Part shown: piece after piece, positions 1 through 8,277 of the stretch
Layout of the letters: every line of letters starts with the position of its first letter
Numbering within the stretch: position 1 is the first letter of the stretch
Assembly: GCA_037445875.1 (NCBI GenBank)
Contig: JBBIJR010000009.1
Location: 1-60,398, forward strand
Length of the DNA: 60,398 bases
Source: JBBIJR01 sp037445875
Lineage (GTDB): Bacteria > CLD3 > SB21
Direction of reading: 5' to 3'
Notes under the pieces: model-generated
The model's input: only the letters and a program-made list of their open reading frames with translations
What the model was told of the DNA's origin: nothing
Database searches by the model: none
Made by a program: the position numbers and the translations under genes

Positions 1-460
1 AAAGGATCGTATCGAGATACCCTTCGTCATAGGACTTTTCCTTGATCAAGACCCGCAGACGTTCACGATATTTGTCTTTCCGGAGTTGAATCATGATGGC
101 CATGAGATGTTCCAGGCGGAAAATTTTGAACGTTGCGGTTTTGAAGGAAACCGGAACAGCCTGGCTGAACGCTTCCCGGCTCAAATCATCGTAGGGAACG
201 AGAAACTGCAACGGAAATCCATAGATCATCAGATATTGGCCTTCCGCCTGGGCGCCTTTTTCCTTGATAAGGTATTCATAAATCGGAGAGAGATCAATCA
301 ATGCCTGCGACGAGGGATCGATATGAACAAACACATCGATATCCTCCGTAAGCGTCGGCGCCGAATAATAGATCAGCGCCGTCGCTCCGCCGACCGCGTA
401 GTCTTTTATAACGTCTTTCTCGACGAGTTCGTCCAATATCTTAAAAATCTTTTCGATCAT
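1..460 (-). CDS. Nucleotidyltransferase-fold protein (MNT/AbiEii-like), 3' end outside window
   Basis: The frame opens with ATG at 460 after a GGAGG site and stays open to the window edge, giving 153 codons without a stop. Residues 23-44 read VGGATALIYYS, then a short gap, then TEDIDVFV. This is the GG...DxD core of the polymerase-beta-like nucleotidyltransferase fold (G24, G25, D40, D42), which binds nucleotide and metal. Related proteins occur as the enzyme or toxin half of MNT/HEPN and AbiE-type pairs and as stand-alone resistance-type transferases. The substrate cannot be told here. It lies beyond the decayed gene that follows cas3, so it may belong to the same accessory island. The fold is well supported; the exact family is not. 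Confidence 0.7.
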   Translation of the reverse strand, partial: MIEKIFKILDELVEKDVIKDYAVGGATALIYYSAPTLTEDIDVFVHIDPSSQALIDLSPIYEYLIKEKGAQAEGQYLMIYGFPLQFLVPYDDLSREAFSQAVPVSFKTATFKIFRLEHLMAIMIQLRKDKYRERLRVLIKEKSYDEGYLDTIL

Positions 461-519
461 GGATGCGCCTCCATCTGGTCATCTGCCGTCACACACTCCA
501 AACCGTGGAATCCATCTCC

Positions 520-960
520 TTATTCCGACGAATCCCTGCACCTACAAAACTCTTTCGGAAACGGGCACGACTCCGTTTCGTACGAACAAAATTCGATGTG
601 CATGGTTCCTTCGCTGATGAATTGCACGTCTTCGTCCCATTGTCCCACAAGCGCCCGGTAGGCGAAGCGCGCGGGGAGATTGTCCGGCAAGTCCGGCGCA
701 AAATGAAACGCCTGCCACAAGTCGATAATCGCGTCGACGATTTTTTATGTTGCCCTCCGCCAATAGCTCGACCAGCAGAAACGCTTCATTCGGTATACCG
801 AAGAGCTTGCTCATCTTCCGTAGGCGAGCGCTCCCAGTCCACGACGTACGACAGCTCCGGACCGTAGTCATCGTACAAACATTTCGGCACGTCCGGCACG
901 CGCGGCTTCGTCGCGGCAAGGTCGTCGAGGAGGACGGGGATGTAGGTGGAGAGGGCATGG
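520..960 (-). pseudogene. Decayed or mis-sequenced gene of unknown function, readable in three frames
   Basis: Protein-like sequence on the minus strand jumps between three frames. About 957-788 reads LSTYIPVLLDDLAATK and onwards, ending in TGA. About 823-745 reads SKLFGIPNEAFLLVELLAEG. About 747-520 reads DAIIDLWQAFHFAPDLPDN onwards to a TAA at 520. The pieces join head to tail if two small indels are allowed; the second falls at an A-rich run (ACATAAAAAATC). No start codon was found for the first piece, which begins right after the cas3 stop. I do not recognise the family. It may be a relic where adaptation genes might have stood, or an intact gene spoiled by sequencing errors. Confidence 0.5.
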
Positions 961-964
961 CAAT

Positions 965-3277
965 CTAAATAACTGTGTCAAACTGATTCTTGAGATCGAG
1001 CCCAAGTTTGCTTGAGTATTTTAATGTCGTAACCCATTCGTCAAAATCTTTGTTCCATTTGATAAACCCTTTTTTCTTGGCAATATGGAATTGTACAACG
1101 CGAATCGGGACGAGTAATAGTTTAGCCCTCAAATATTCATTATTTCTTTGTCTCTTCACGAACTCGTCTTTCAGGCTGACTTCATTTCCGTTACCATCTA
1201 TGCCTTTAAACGGCAACACATCTATCTGTCCGTCTGTCTTTTCGATGACGCTCTCGATCCAATCTTGATATGTTCCGGCAATTAGATTTTTGTCAAATTC
1301 TTTTATCGACGGATGATTCAACCCTTGTTCGTAGCATGTCAACAAATCGCCCGTATATCCCTTTTCATAAACCGAATTCAAAATCTTAACTAAATCATTC
1401 TCCGATAAAACATTTTTAGACTTTAGCAGCTCTATCGTGGCCGAAACAAGCGTCGGATCGTAAATGGGTCTATTACTTTCTACGGAATCTTTTTCATAAA
1501 CAGTTATCAAAGCGGGGGGTCTTTCTCCTTTTCTGTTTACTCGCCCGAAACGCTGCGCCAATGCGTCAATTGGAGCTGGTTCTATGTAACCGCAGTCGTA
1601 GTCAATATCGAGTGAAACCTCAATGGCTTGTGTTGCGACAAGAATACGTGGCGGGGTTTTACTTGTTATAGCCTCCTCAATACGAGATCGATCCTCACTG
1701 TTGAATCTGGCGTGAAGAAGGATATATTCCTTTATGTTTCCTTGTTCCAATTGCCGACATACTTCTTGGCTGGTTGCCACATAATTGCAAACAATCAAGA
1801 ACTTCGTCGTTGGATTATTTCTAATCTCAATGATAATATCATTCAAGTGTGATAATAAGGAGCCATCGCAAACAGAGATTCTATGCCTTTTTTTGTCAAG
1901 TACCGTACGGTCTCTACTATCTTCAGAATTCGGAGCGATCACGTTAGTCTCAGGTATTCCTAATTCCGCCTTTAGTAAGTTTTCAAGAAACCGTGGCATT
2001 GTGGCAGAAGCAAATAGCAATTTCGCGCCCATCGATTGCAGCCATTTCGCTGAGGCTATTATTAAACCGACGATAAGCGGCTCGTAGGCGTGAATCTCGT
2101 CAAAAACAAAGCAAGCATTTGGAAACTCAGCTAATCCTAATTCCCAACCTTTCCCTCTCAGTACGACTCTCAAGATTTGATGCGGCGTCAACACTTTGAT
2201 GGGGAAGTATAATTCTCTCGCGAGACCCGCAAGGTTTTTTGCATTTTTTTCCGCGTTGACCGAATGATCCTCTTCATACAATTTATAAAGGAATGCGGCG
2301 TTCTTGTGATGAAGTATGCCAACAGATTCTTCAGGAAACATTTTCCTGATTCGATTGAACATTGCGTTGAGACTTGCAGTGTAGGGGAGTGTGTAGTAAA
2401 ATCGACCATTTTTGGACTGGTTGCGGGCAACCCACAGAAGTATTGCCAGCGTTTTTCCAGATCCGGTTGGCGCCTTGACAATCCCACTATTTTGCATTTG
2501 GCCGCACCTTGTTTGGAAAGGCAGGATTTCTTTACTGCCAAGCTCGGCCTTCAATATTGAATCCACGGATTCAGAAATGATGGGTATAGGCGGAATGGAT
2601 CTAAAACCTGCTGAGGCCAAGTGATCAGAAGAAATCAGAAGGCCTCGCAAGAGACTAATCCTACGTAAGTCCTCATTTTGTTTCTGCGCCTGCTCTCTCT
2701 GGTATATCCTGTTCAACCAGAATTTTGAAATGCCGATGCCATCAGTATTGAAATCAGTTGGTATCTTGGTCAAATCACACTGAATTTCTAATTCGTCAAA
2801 AAGTTTTGTCAGAAATGGTGACAACAAATGACGATTGGTATTGAGATCAGTGAGTAACTCAAGCCAAATTGAATTTTGATCAAAAGGCAATTGTTCCCAT
2901 GGTAAACATCGCTCCTGCGTATCATCATTTGCTGGAATGCTTCTGTGATGTGTGAGTATTGAGAATAGCCCTGGAAGGCCTAAGTCTGGGCATATATGCG
3001 AAGCAATTAGTGTTGATAAAATCTCATGCCTTCTTCCCCATAATAAACCATCTGGTCTCAATGAATCTTGAAAGCCTTTAGCAACTTTGCCCACATCATG
3101 CAAGGCACAACACAAGAAAAGAACTTTTTCGACAGCCAAATTATCGTCTGCGGAAAGAGGTAGATGCCTGCTTATGTCCCGTGAAACACGAGCCGTCTGG
3201 ATAGAATGTTCAAGAAGGGGCTCACCTTCTACTCCCTTTCCCTTTGGGCTCTTTGCCCACAAAAAATTAATATTCAT
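965..3277 (-). CDS. cas3: CRISPR-associated nuclease-helicase Cas3 (HD plus DExH)
   Basis: This 770-residue protein is the DNA-degrading motor of a type I CRISPR system, recruited to unwind and cut target DNA after Cascade binding. The N-terminal HD nuclease shows H24, the H60-D61 pair, H84 in GRRHEI and H110-H111. The helicase has Walker A APTGSGKT (about 269-276), DEIH at 393-396, SAT at 424-426 and QRFGRVNR at 575-582. All nuclease and helicase motifs are present, so it looks active. Its ATG overlaps the cas5 stop by 4 bases, so it is translationally coupled and last in the operon. It is AT-rich compared with the host-like genes around it. Confidence 0.95.
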   Translation of the reverse strand: MNINFLWAKSPKGKGVEGEPLLEHSIQTARVSRDISRHLPLSADDNLAVEKVLFLCCALHDVGKVAKGFQDSLRPDGLLWGRRHEILSTLIASHICPDLGLPGLFSILTHHRSIPANDDTQERCLPWEQLPFDQNSIWLELLTDLNTNRHLLSPFLTKLFDELEIQCDLTKIPTDFNTDGIGISKFWLNRIYQREQAQKQNEDLRRISLLRGLLISSDHLASAGFRSIPPIPIISESVDSILKAELGSKEILPFQTRCGQMQNSGIVKAPTGSGKTLAILLWVARNQSKNGRFYYTLPYTASLNAMFNRIRKMFPEESVGILHHKNAAFLYKLYEEDHSVNAEKNAKNLAGLARELYFPIKVLTPHQILRVVLRGKGWELGLAEFPNACFVFDEIHAYEPLIVGLIIASAKWLQSMGAKLLFASATMPRFLENLLKAELGIPETNVIAPNSEDSRDRTVLDKKRHRISVCDGSLLSHLNDIIIEIRNNPTTKFLIVCNYVATSQEVCRQLEQGNIKEYILLHARFNSEDRSRIEEAITSKTPPRILVATQAIEVSLDIDYDCGYIEPAPIDALAQRFGRVNRKGERPPALITVYEKDSVESNRPIYDPTLVSATIELLKSKNVLSENDLVKILNSVYEKGYTGDLLTCYEQGLNHPSIKEFDKNLIAGTYQDWIESVIEKTDGQIDVLPFKGIDGNGNEVSLKDEFVKRQRNNEYLRAKLLLVPIRVVQFHIAKKKGFIKWNKDFDEWVTTLKYSSKLGLDLKNQFDTVI

Positions 3278-4002
3278 TCTACAAATCGGTGTAGGTATAT
3301 ATTTCGATCGGTCCCCACAATTGAATAAAAAGTATCATGATTTTTGGCCATTAATTTGGGTGCATTTTCATCAAATTTTATTGCCTGGAATCTACCCATC
3401 TTTTTCAGGCTCCTCGTGTATCCGAGTTTTGAATTGTCAAACCATTCTGGTAAGAGAACAATAATTCCACTCGCACCTTCTTGAGGAAATGGTATGAGTG
3501 TTCCACTTATGGGAGCTTCGTTTATCGGAAAGGCCTCGACAATAGAAAAACTCTTCCCTTTATAGGGGCCATCTTTGAAAGTCTCAATCCAACAAACATC
3601 TTGTGACCTTCCCATTGCAGGCGGGTTTTTTGGATTTTCAAAGACGTCCGCAAGCTCGGTGTTCTCGATGTACAAGTCCAATTGTGGGTTGACGTGAAAT
3701 TGGCGATTGACAATACCATATCGTTTCTTCTCAGTATTCGGTTCAAAGCGACCGCTTTTGACATTGTACCTTACAGTCCTTTCCAAATCCATTGCCATTC
3801 CGTCGCTTCGAAAAATGTAACCAACCCTACCAACATCTTGAGGATAAAGCTCTCTAGCGGCGAGATTGCCAATCATTCCAAGTATGGTACTGTATGGTGG
3901 AACCGGTGATGTCAGTCCCGTTCCCGAGTACAGAAAAGGTAGACGAAATGTTGCAGTCCACCCCCTGATTCTTACATTTAACAATTTGATTTGTGATGTC
4001 AT
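3274..4002 (-). CDS. cas5: Cas5 (type I-B, Cas5t-like) Cascade subunit
   Basis: Cas5 proteins are RAMP-fold subunits that hold the 5' handle of the crRNA at the base of Cascade. The 242-residue product begins with a beta strand followed by GWTATFRLPFLYSGTGLTSP and PPYSTILGMIGNLAARELYP, the recognisable N-terminus of Cas5 of the Tneap/I-B type. A TRSLKKMGRFQAIKF segment lies near the end. It sits between cas7 and cas3 with an 8-base gap to cas7 and a 4-base overlap with cas3, the usual order in I-B operons. It is AT-rich like its operon mates. Confidence 0.88.
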   Translation of the reverse strand: MTSQIKLLNVRIRGWTATFRLPFLYSGTGLTSPVPPYSTILGMIGNLAARELYPQDVGRVGYIFRSDGMAMDLERTVRYNVKSGRFEPNTEKKRYGIVNRQFHVNPQLDLYIENTELADVFENPKNPPAMGRSQDVCWIETFKDGPYKGKSFSIVEAFPINEAPISGTLIPFPQEGASGIIVLLPEWFDNSKLGYTRSLKKMGRFQAIKFDENAPKLMAKNHDTFYSIVGTDRNIYLHRFVE

Positions 4003-4010
4003 GTCTTATC

Positions 4011-5162
4011 TCAAGAAAGGTGAGTTACAAATTTATTGACTGCTTCAATTGGGGTTAAAACAAAGATCGACTTATTATTAGCAGTAGCTTTCAAAGTCTC
4101 TTCATTTTTCGGATTGAGATATCCAGTCCGAATTCCGATGTAAACTGGCGTGACAATTCTATCCTGAAAATCTTCCAAGATTTCATTAAGAGTGTGAATA
4201 TTAATTTCTGGTCCATCAACTGTATCTTTGAAAAGATTATTGAAGATTAGATTGCCACAACTGAGGCCGGCAAGAATAATTACCTGTGGATGAACAGGAG
4301 TTGCAAAGGCTGTTTGCTTTGCACCACCCCTCATTACAGATAATGCTTTCAGAATCTTAGTTGCCCTGTCTTTTCTATGATTCTCAACAAGTTCATAGAT
4401 ACGTCTCGTGGTTCCGTCGACGGACTTGATCTTCTTTTCCGCCAAATACTGTTTTTCAAGTTCAACATCCAATTCAATTCGATCACCCTCATTACGAAAA
4501 ACTCCAAGACGATGATAGGCCAACCCGAAAACTCCCTGCAAATTGGTGTCATAGAATTCAGTAGTATATCCGAGGGAGTCTGTTGTGTATTCAATTTGTT
4601 TTTCAATAATTTCTTCGGAAGCCCCGCGGGGTCTTACCCAGCCAACATCTTCGGTTCTTGCAGCAACCTTTCTTATAGAGGTCAGTATAGACGCTTGAAA
4701 AGGGGAAGTGCGGATCACTGGTTTAGCTACTATTTCCTCTGCGTCGGGTCCAGTCTTATTTACAGCTTCAGTTTGCTCTTCTGGAAGTTCTTCATCCTCG
4801 GCATCGCCCTTAGATTTTTTTAATGTTTTCATGTATCCAAAAATATCGTCCTCGGCAAAAATAATTGGATTCATGTCTGTTCCAATCTTACTTGGAGTAT
4901 GTTTCTTCTCATCTACTTGAAACACCTTAATGTCTGCCTTTGGTTCATCAGGATACTCTTCTTTGAATGTTTCCCGTAACCAGCGTTTCCACGCTTGAGC
5001 AGACACGTAAGGAACCTTGATTTGCTTTCCCCTTTCATCAAGAGTATAAAAAGTCTTGGGCACGGTAACACCATCCACAGTTCCCGGGCTATTGAGAAAT
5101 GCGCCCTTTCCAGAAATCAAAAAAGTCCCAACAATGTGTGTTAAAGTTTTTGAGTTTGTCAT
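4011..5162 (-). CDS. cas7: Cas7 (Cst2/DevR family) Cascade backbone protein
   Basis: Cas7 polymerises along the crRNA spacer and forms the Cascade backbone. The protein (383 residues) has the family N-terminus (HIVGTFLISGKGAFLNSPG), a YVSAQAWKRWLRETFKEEYP helix and a later NLQGVFGLAYHRLGVF segment typical of Cst2/DevR. A Gly/Lys-rich stretch (LSVMRGGAKQTAFATPVHP) follows near 290. An acidic, low-complexity insertion around residues 115-140 (KSKGDAEDEELPEEQTEA) is probably a flexible loop. It is preceded by AAGGAGATC close to the ATG and follows cas8 by 17 bases. Confidence 0.9.
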   Translation of the reverse strand: MTNSKTLTHIVGTFLISGKGAFLNSPGTVDGVTVPKTFYTLDERGKQIKVPYVSAQAWKRWLRETFKEEYPDEPKADIKVFQVDEKKHTPSKIGTDMNPIIFAEDDIFGYMKTLKKSKGDAEDEELPEEQTEAVNKTGPDAEEIVAKPVIRTSPFQASILTSIRKVAARTEDVGWVRPRGASEEIIEKQIEYTTDSLGYTTEFYDTNLQGVFGLAYHRLGVFRNEGDRIELDVELEKQYLAEKKIKSVDGTTRRIYELVENHRKDRATKILKALSVMRGGAKQTAFATPVHPQVIILAGLSCGNLIFNNLFKDTVDGPEINIHTLNEILEDFQDRIVTPVYIGIRTGYLNPKNEETLKATANNKSIFVLTPIEAVNKFVTHLS

Positions 5163-5179
5163 GACATGATCTCCTTTAT

Positions 5180-7528
5180 TTATGTTGTAGTTCGCGTTCT
5201 TTCTTTAAACTCTCGATATAGATTCGTAAAATGTAGCCTCAATTGGAAACGAACTTCATAGATAGCGTCGTTACCGTTGTCATCCTTACACAAGTCATCC
5301 CATTCTTCAGATGTATAAGAATCATGAACTTTTGCAAGTTCACAGAACCATTCCTGCATTGATCGGGACGATATTTGCCCTCTTTCAAAAGGTTCTAGAA
5401 TGTAAAGTTCAAATTTGCGCAAACTGCCATTATGTTTGCCCATGAAATACTTAAAATAGTCTTGGGCAAATGTTTTTACTTTCGGGTGCGTAAACATAGT
5501 CTTATCTCCAAAATTCGTTTGATTGTTTTCTAATTTGGAATGATTCAAATAGAACCAAATATACTTCCAACCTTGTCCTGAAACTTTCAGTGGATTGTGA
5601 GATTCTATAGGAAACAAAGAAGTGTATTCGTCAAGAGTAAGAAGACCTTCGGAAGCCATTTTTATCATTTGTTCTCTTATGACAGTATGCTTTTTGAAAT
5701 CATTTCTCTTCATTTCATCCAGAATCTTGCTGTCCTTTATGGTTGTCATGCTTTGACTCAGAAACCAAGCAATTCGCTCAGCTACAGTAAGAGTATTTTG
5801 GTCACGGCCAACAACTTCCGTCTGATAAAACCAAAAGAGTTCCTTGCTTGCAGGACAACATTGTGCATTCTTAATTTCAAGAATTAGATTGTGAATTTGT
5901 TCAACCGTTTCCTGATTTCGTTTCTCTGACTTAGCCTTTTTCTCCAGTTGTTCAATAATGGTCGCCTTCTTCGGCTTTTTAACCTTTTGATCAGGCTGAG
6001 GCTTTTCACCTTCGATATCGGCATTGAGCAAGCTTTCTGATTCATCTTCCGCAAATGTTTTTCGAAGAAATGATTCAATTCTTTTCCTAAGATTGGAAGG
6101 CATTGGTTTGCTTCCTGGATGAGGGTAAAGTGGTTCGTAATCTTCTTTTCTTTCTATTGCGTCTAATAGAGAATATTTACAGCCAGTTTGAACCTCTTTG
6201 CTTAGTAAACCTCTTATTTCTTCGTAGTGGCTTGACGCGGCTGTTTGAAGAAACTGTAAAGATGGATTAGGTATTTCAAAATAATCGCAGTCAGCGCCGG
6301 TTCCAAAATTTGAGAACATCCAAACATTGAGATGTAAATTGTGGATATCATGGAACTCTTTGTGATCCTTCAACTCACGAAACTTATTAAGAAGGAACAG
6401 CGCCAGAGATTTAGAACCCTTTTCCGTTCCAATGGTTTTCAGTTTTTTCTTTTCTGTCGCAAAATCTATTTTCGCCATGACCTTGTCATAGATGTCTTTG
6501 ACAATGAGTGTGTTCACTTCTGGAACATTAAATTGCAGGCAAACTAAATAAGACTTAATCTTACCATTAACATTTCGGGAAATTGCCACAACGCCCATAG
6601 GGAGCAATTGCGCCATCAGCAGCGCAAGAGAACTGATGTACGGGCTCCGGCTTCCTGCTGGCAATGACTGTGCGTCGTTACCAAGGCTACCGGCAAGGGG
6701 AAACCAGTCACGACCAATTTGATATTTTTTTGCTTCAATCTTTGATTTCTCAGACGGAGACAACTCCAACTCTCTACCCATCCGTGAAGGAATCTTTTCC
6801 AGAGCATTAGTAGCCTTTAAGCCAGTGACCTCACAAAGCGCATTTACTTGATGTTTATTTGATATAACATCTTCCAATAGTGTTTCAATAAAAATTGAAT
6901 ATTGAGATAACTGCCAGTCAAGCGGTGCACTAATTCTTCGTTTCAAGACCTCCAATTCACTGCGGTTTTCTTGCTGTAGCTTGGACGTCTGTTTCGCATT
7001 ACTGTTTTTCGCTGTGATCTTTTCATTCAATTGTTTGTCTGGGGGATCACACTTCTTGATCTTGAATGGAATTAGACGATCTGCGTTTCCCAATAAACCT
7101 GAGAAATCGTTTAATAATTGTTTTGTTATTCTTTTCCAGCGTTCATCACTATTGAAAGAATCAAAGTCATTTAAAGTCAAATCTTCCGGTTTCTTGTTGT
7201 ATTTATGTGCAAGTAATCTAATGCCTTCAATACCGCTAAATTTATTTCCTGAGTATTCTAAGAACGCTGTATTGATTAGTTGCTTGATCAATGACTTTTC
7301 TAATGTATCCTTCGAAAAACCGGGTTGAGTTAAAGGGCCATTTGTTCCAATCACTAAGCTGTACGCTTTCAGTTTACGATTTGTGTTACCCAGCCATTTA
7401 ATATCACTGAATACGTTCTTGAAATCATCTTTTGTTACTTCAGCCAATGATTGCTTTTGCGCTTTAGCGACCAGAACCGCCAGTCCTGTATCCACAAAAG
7501 GATTGCCTGTCCATTCAAAGTGATTCAT
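5180..7528 (-). CDS. cas8b: Cas8b-type large Cascade subunit (Cst1-like)
   Basis: The large subunit recognises the PAM and recruits Cas3. The start MNHFEWTGNPFVDTGLAVLV matches the N-terminus of the Cst1/Cas8b family, and the gene lies directly upstream of cas7-cas5-cas3. The 782-residue length fits a large subunit. Family members often carry paired CxxC zinc motifs; I see no CxxC pair here, only scattered cysteines (KKCDPPDK near 160, AQCCPASK near 550), so a zinc site may be lost. A Lys/Glu-rich linker lies around 500-545. This is the most AT-rich gene in the window: 5581-5640 has 20 G+C in 60 bases. The family call rests on N-terminus and position; sequence conservation in Cas8 is low. Confidence 0.8.
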   Translation of the reverse strand: MNHFEWTGNPFVDTGLAVLVAKAQKQSLAEVTKDDFKNVFSDIKWLGNTNRKLKAYSLVIGTNGPLTQPGFSKDTLEKSLIKQLINTAFLEYSGNKFSGIEGIRLLAHKYNKKPEDLTLNDFDSFNSDERWKRITKQLLNDFSGLLGNADRLIPFKIKKCDPPDKQLNEKITAKNSNAKQTSKLQQENRSELEVLKRRISAPLDWQLSQYSIFIETLLEDVISNKHQVNALCEVTGLKATNALEKIPSRMGRELELSPSEKSKIEAKKYQIGRDWFPLAGSLGNDAQSLPAGSRSPYISSLALLMAQLLPMGVVAISRNVNGKIKSYLVCLQFNVPEVNTLIVKDIYDKVMAKIDFATEKKKLKTIGTEKGSKSLALFLLNKFRELKDHKEFHDIHNLHLNVWMFSNFGTGADCDYFEIPNPSLQFLQTAASSHYEEIRGLLSKEVQTGCKYSLLDAIERKEDYEPLYPHPGSKPMPSNLRKRIESFLRKTFAEDESESLLNADIEGEKPQPDQKVKKPKKATIIEQLEKKAKSEKRNQETVEQIHNLILEIKNAQCCPASKELFWFYQTEVVGRDQNTLTVAERIAWFLSQSMTTIKDSKILDEMKRNDFKKHTVIREQMIKMASEGLLTLDEYTSLFPIESHNPLKVSGQGWKYIWFYLNHSKLENNQTNFGDKTMFTHPKVKTFAQDYFKYFMGKHNGSLRKFELYILEPFERGQISSRSMQEWFCELAKVHDSYTSEEWDDLCKDDNGNDAIYEVRFQLRLHFTNLYREFKERTRTTT

Positions 7529-7738
7529 TTTATGACCTCAACACTGTTATTATCATTTTTTTATCTTTTTACTTCACTCTCTGCAAAAACCCCACCCTCT
7601 TCCCCATCCTCTCCGCCACATTCCATCCGACTTTGGTGTTCTCTGCGGCTTTCTTCAGCCGCTGGATTTCTACGCCTGCGCCACTCACTCTCGATTTGCA
7701 CTGACGAGGACGGGCGGGAAGGCTTCCCGCCCTACATT
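7529..7738 (-). other. Spacer between the unknown gene and cas8, with a possible gene tail
   Basis: This 210-base gap holds a hairpin repeat (7712-7736, listed separately). Upstream of cas8 it contains a minus-strand reading frame of about 34 codons ending in TAA at 7569 that reads like a protein tail (EIQRLKKAAENTKVGWNVA, then ERMGKRVGFLQRVK). It has no convincing start of its own. The last 40 bases before cas8 are very AT-rich and may contain its promoter. Base composition switches from GC-rich to AT-rich within this gap. Confidence 0.4.
7712..7736. repeat. Hairpin repeat, copy A
   Basis: Bases 7712-7721 (gggcgggaag) and 7723-7732 (cttcccgccc) form a perfect palindrome about one base, followed by taca. 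It begins just past the stop of the unknown gene, read on the minus strand. A related copy lies at 8252-8277 just past cas6. Confidence 0.75.
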
Positions 7739-8230
7739 TCAACTTCCCGGTACACGCCACTCATCAAGTCGGTTTTGCGGGATGACGAGTTTCTGGTCTT
7801 CTGTTGAATTCTGCGGGCCGTACGCACGCAGGCTCTTGTTCTTTTGATATAGTACCGTGATATTTTCCGAACCGCCTGTCTTGAGATCTACGCATTTCCG
7901 GATTTCATCGGGTTCCAGCATGCAGACGCACATGGGTTCCTTGTGCGCGCAGACGAGCGCGAGATACAAAGGCTTGCCGACGCCCAGGCGGTCGATGTTC
8001 TGAAGTTCGTCCTCTGGAAACGTAAATACCCAGCTGATGCCGCGCGGGCGCTTGGTCTTCCTGCCCTTACTCCGGTACTTGATGTAAAGAATCGCCGCGT
8101 CGTTGATCGTGTACGCGCACCACGCTTCGTCTTTGTTCGTTTCGATCATGCGAAGCGAAACCGGGTGGTCGCTGCGCACGAGTTTGGTTAGTACGACGCC
8201 GTGATAGGTTTCGAAGTCTTTGACGGACAT
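7739..8230 (-). CDS. Unknown protein encoded inside the cas operon
   Basis: This 163-residue protein lies between cas6 and cas8 on the same strand, a position not occupied in standard I-B operons. ATG at 8230 follows an AGGAGGTAC site, a strong ribosome site. The sequence begins MSVKDFETYHGVVLTKLV, then SLRMIETNKDEAWCAYTIND, a basic YRSKGRKTKRPRGISWVF stretch and FPEDELQNIDRL. It ends RLDEWRVPGS. I see no signal peptide, membrane segment or classical nuclease motif. It looks like a compact mixed alpha/beta cytosolic protein, and the basic loop could bind nucleic acid (inference). Composition is GC-rich (36 of 60 in 8041-8100), unlike cas8-cas3. It may be a cargo gene carried between hairpin repeats rather than a true Cas component. 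I cannot name the family. Confidence 0.75.
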   Translation of the reverse strand: MSVKDFETYHGVVLTKLVRSDHPVSLRMIETNKDEAWCAYTINDAAILYIKYRSKGRKTKRPRGISWVFTFPEDELQNIDRLGVGKPLYLALVCAHKEPMCVCMLEPDEIRKCVDLKTGGSENITVLYQKNKSLRAYGPQNSTEDQKLVIPQNRLDEWRVPGS

Positions 8231-8251
8231 GAGTACCTCCTGTGTTGTTGA

Positions 8252-8277
8252 GGGCGTGAAAGCTTACCGCCCCTACA
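8252..8277. repeat. Hairpin repeat, copy B
   Basis: This element matches copy A at 22 of about 26 aligned positions, in the same orientation, and forms an imperfect hairpin (gggcgtgaa paired with ttaccgccc). The stop codon of cas6 (8273-8275) lies inside it. With copy A it brackets the unknown gene. Confidence 0.7.
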
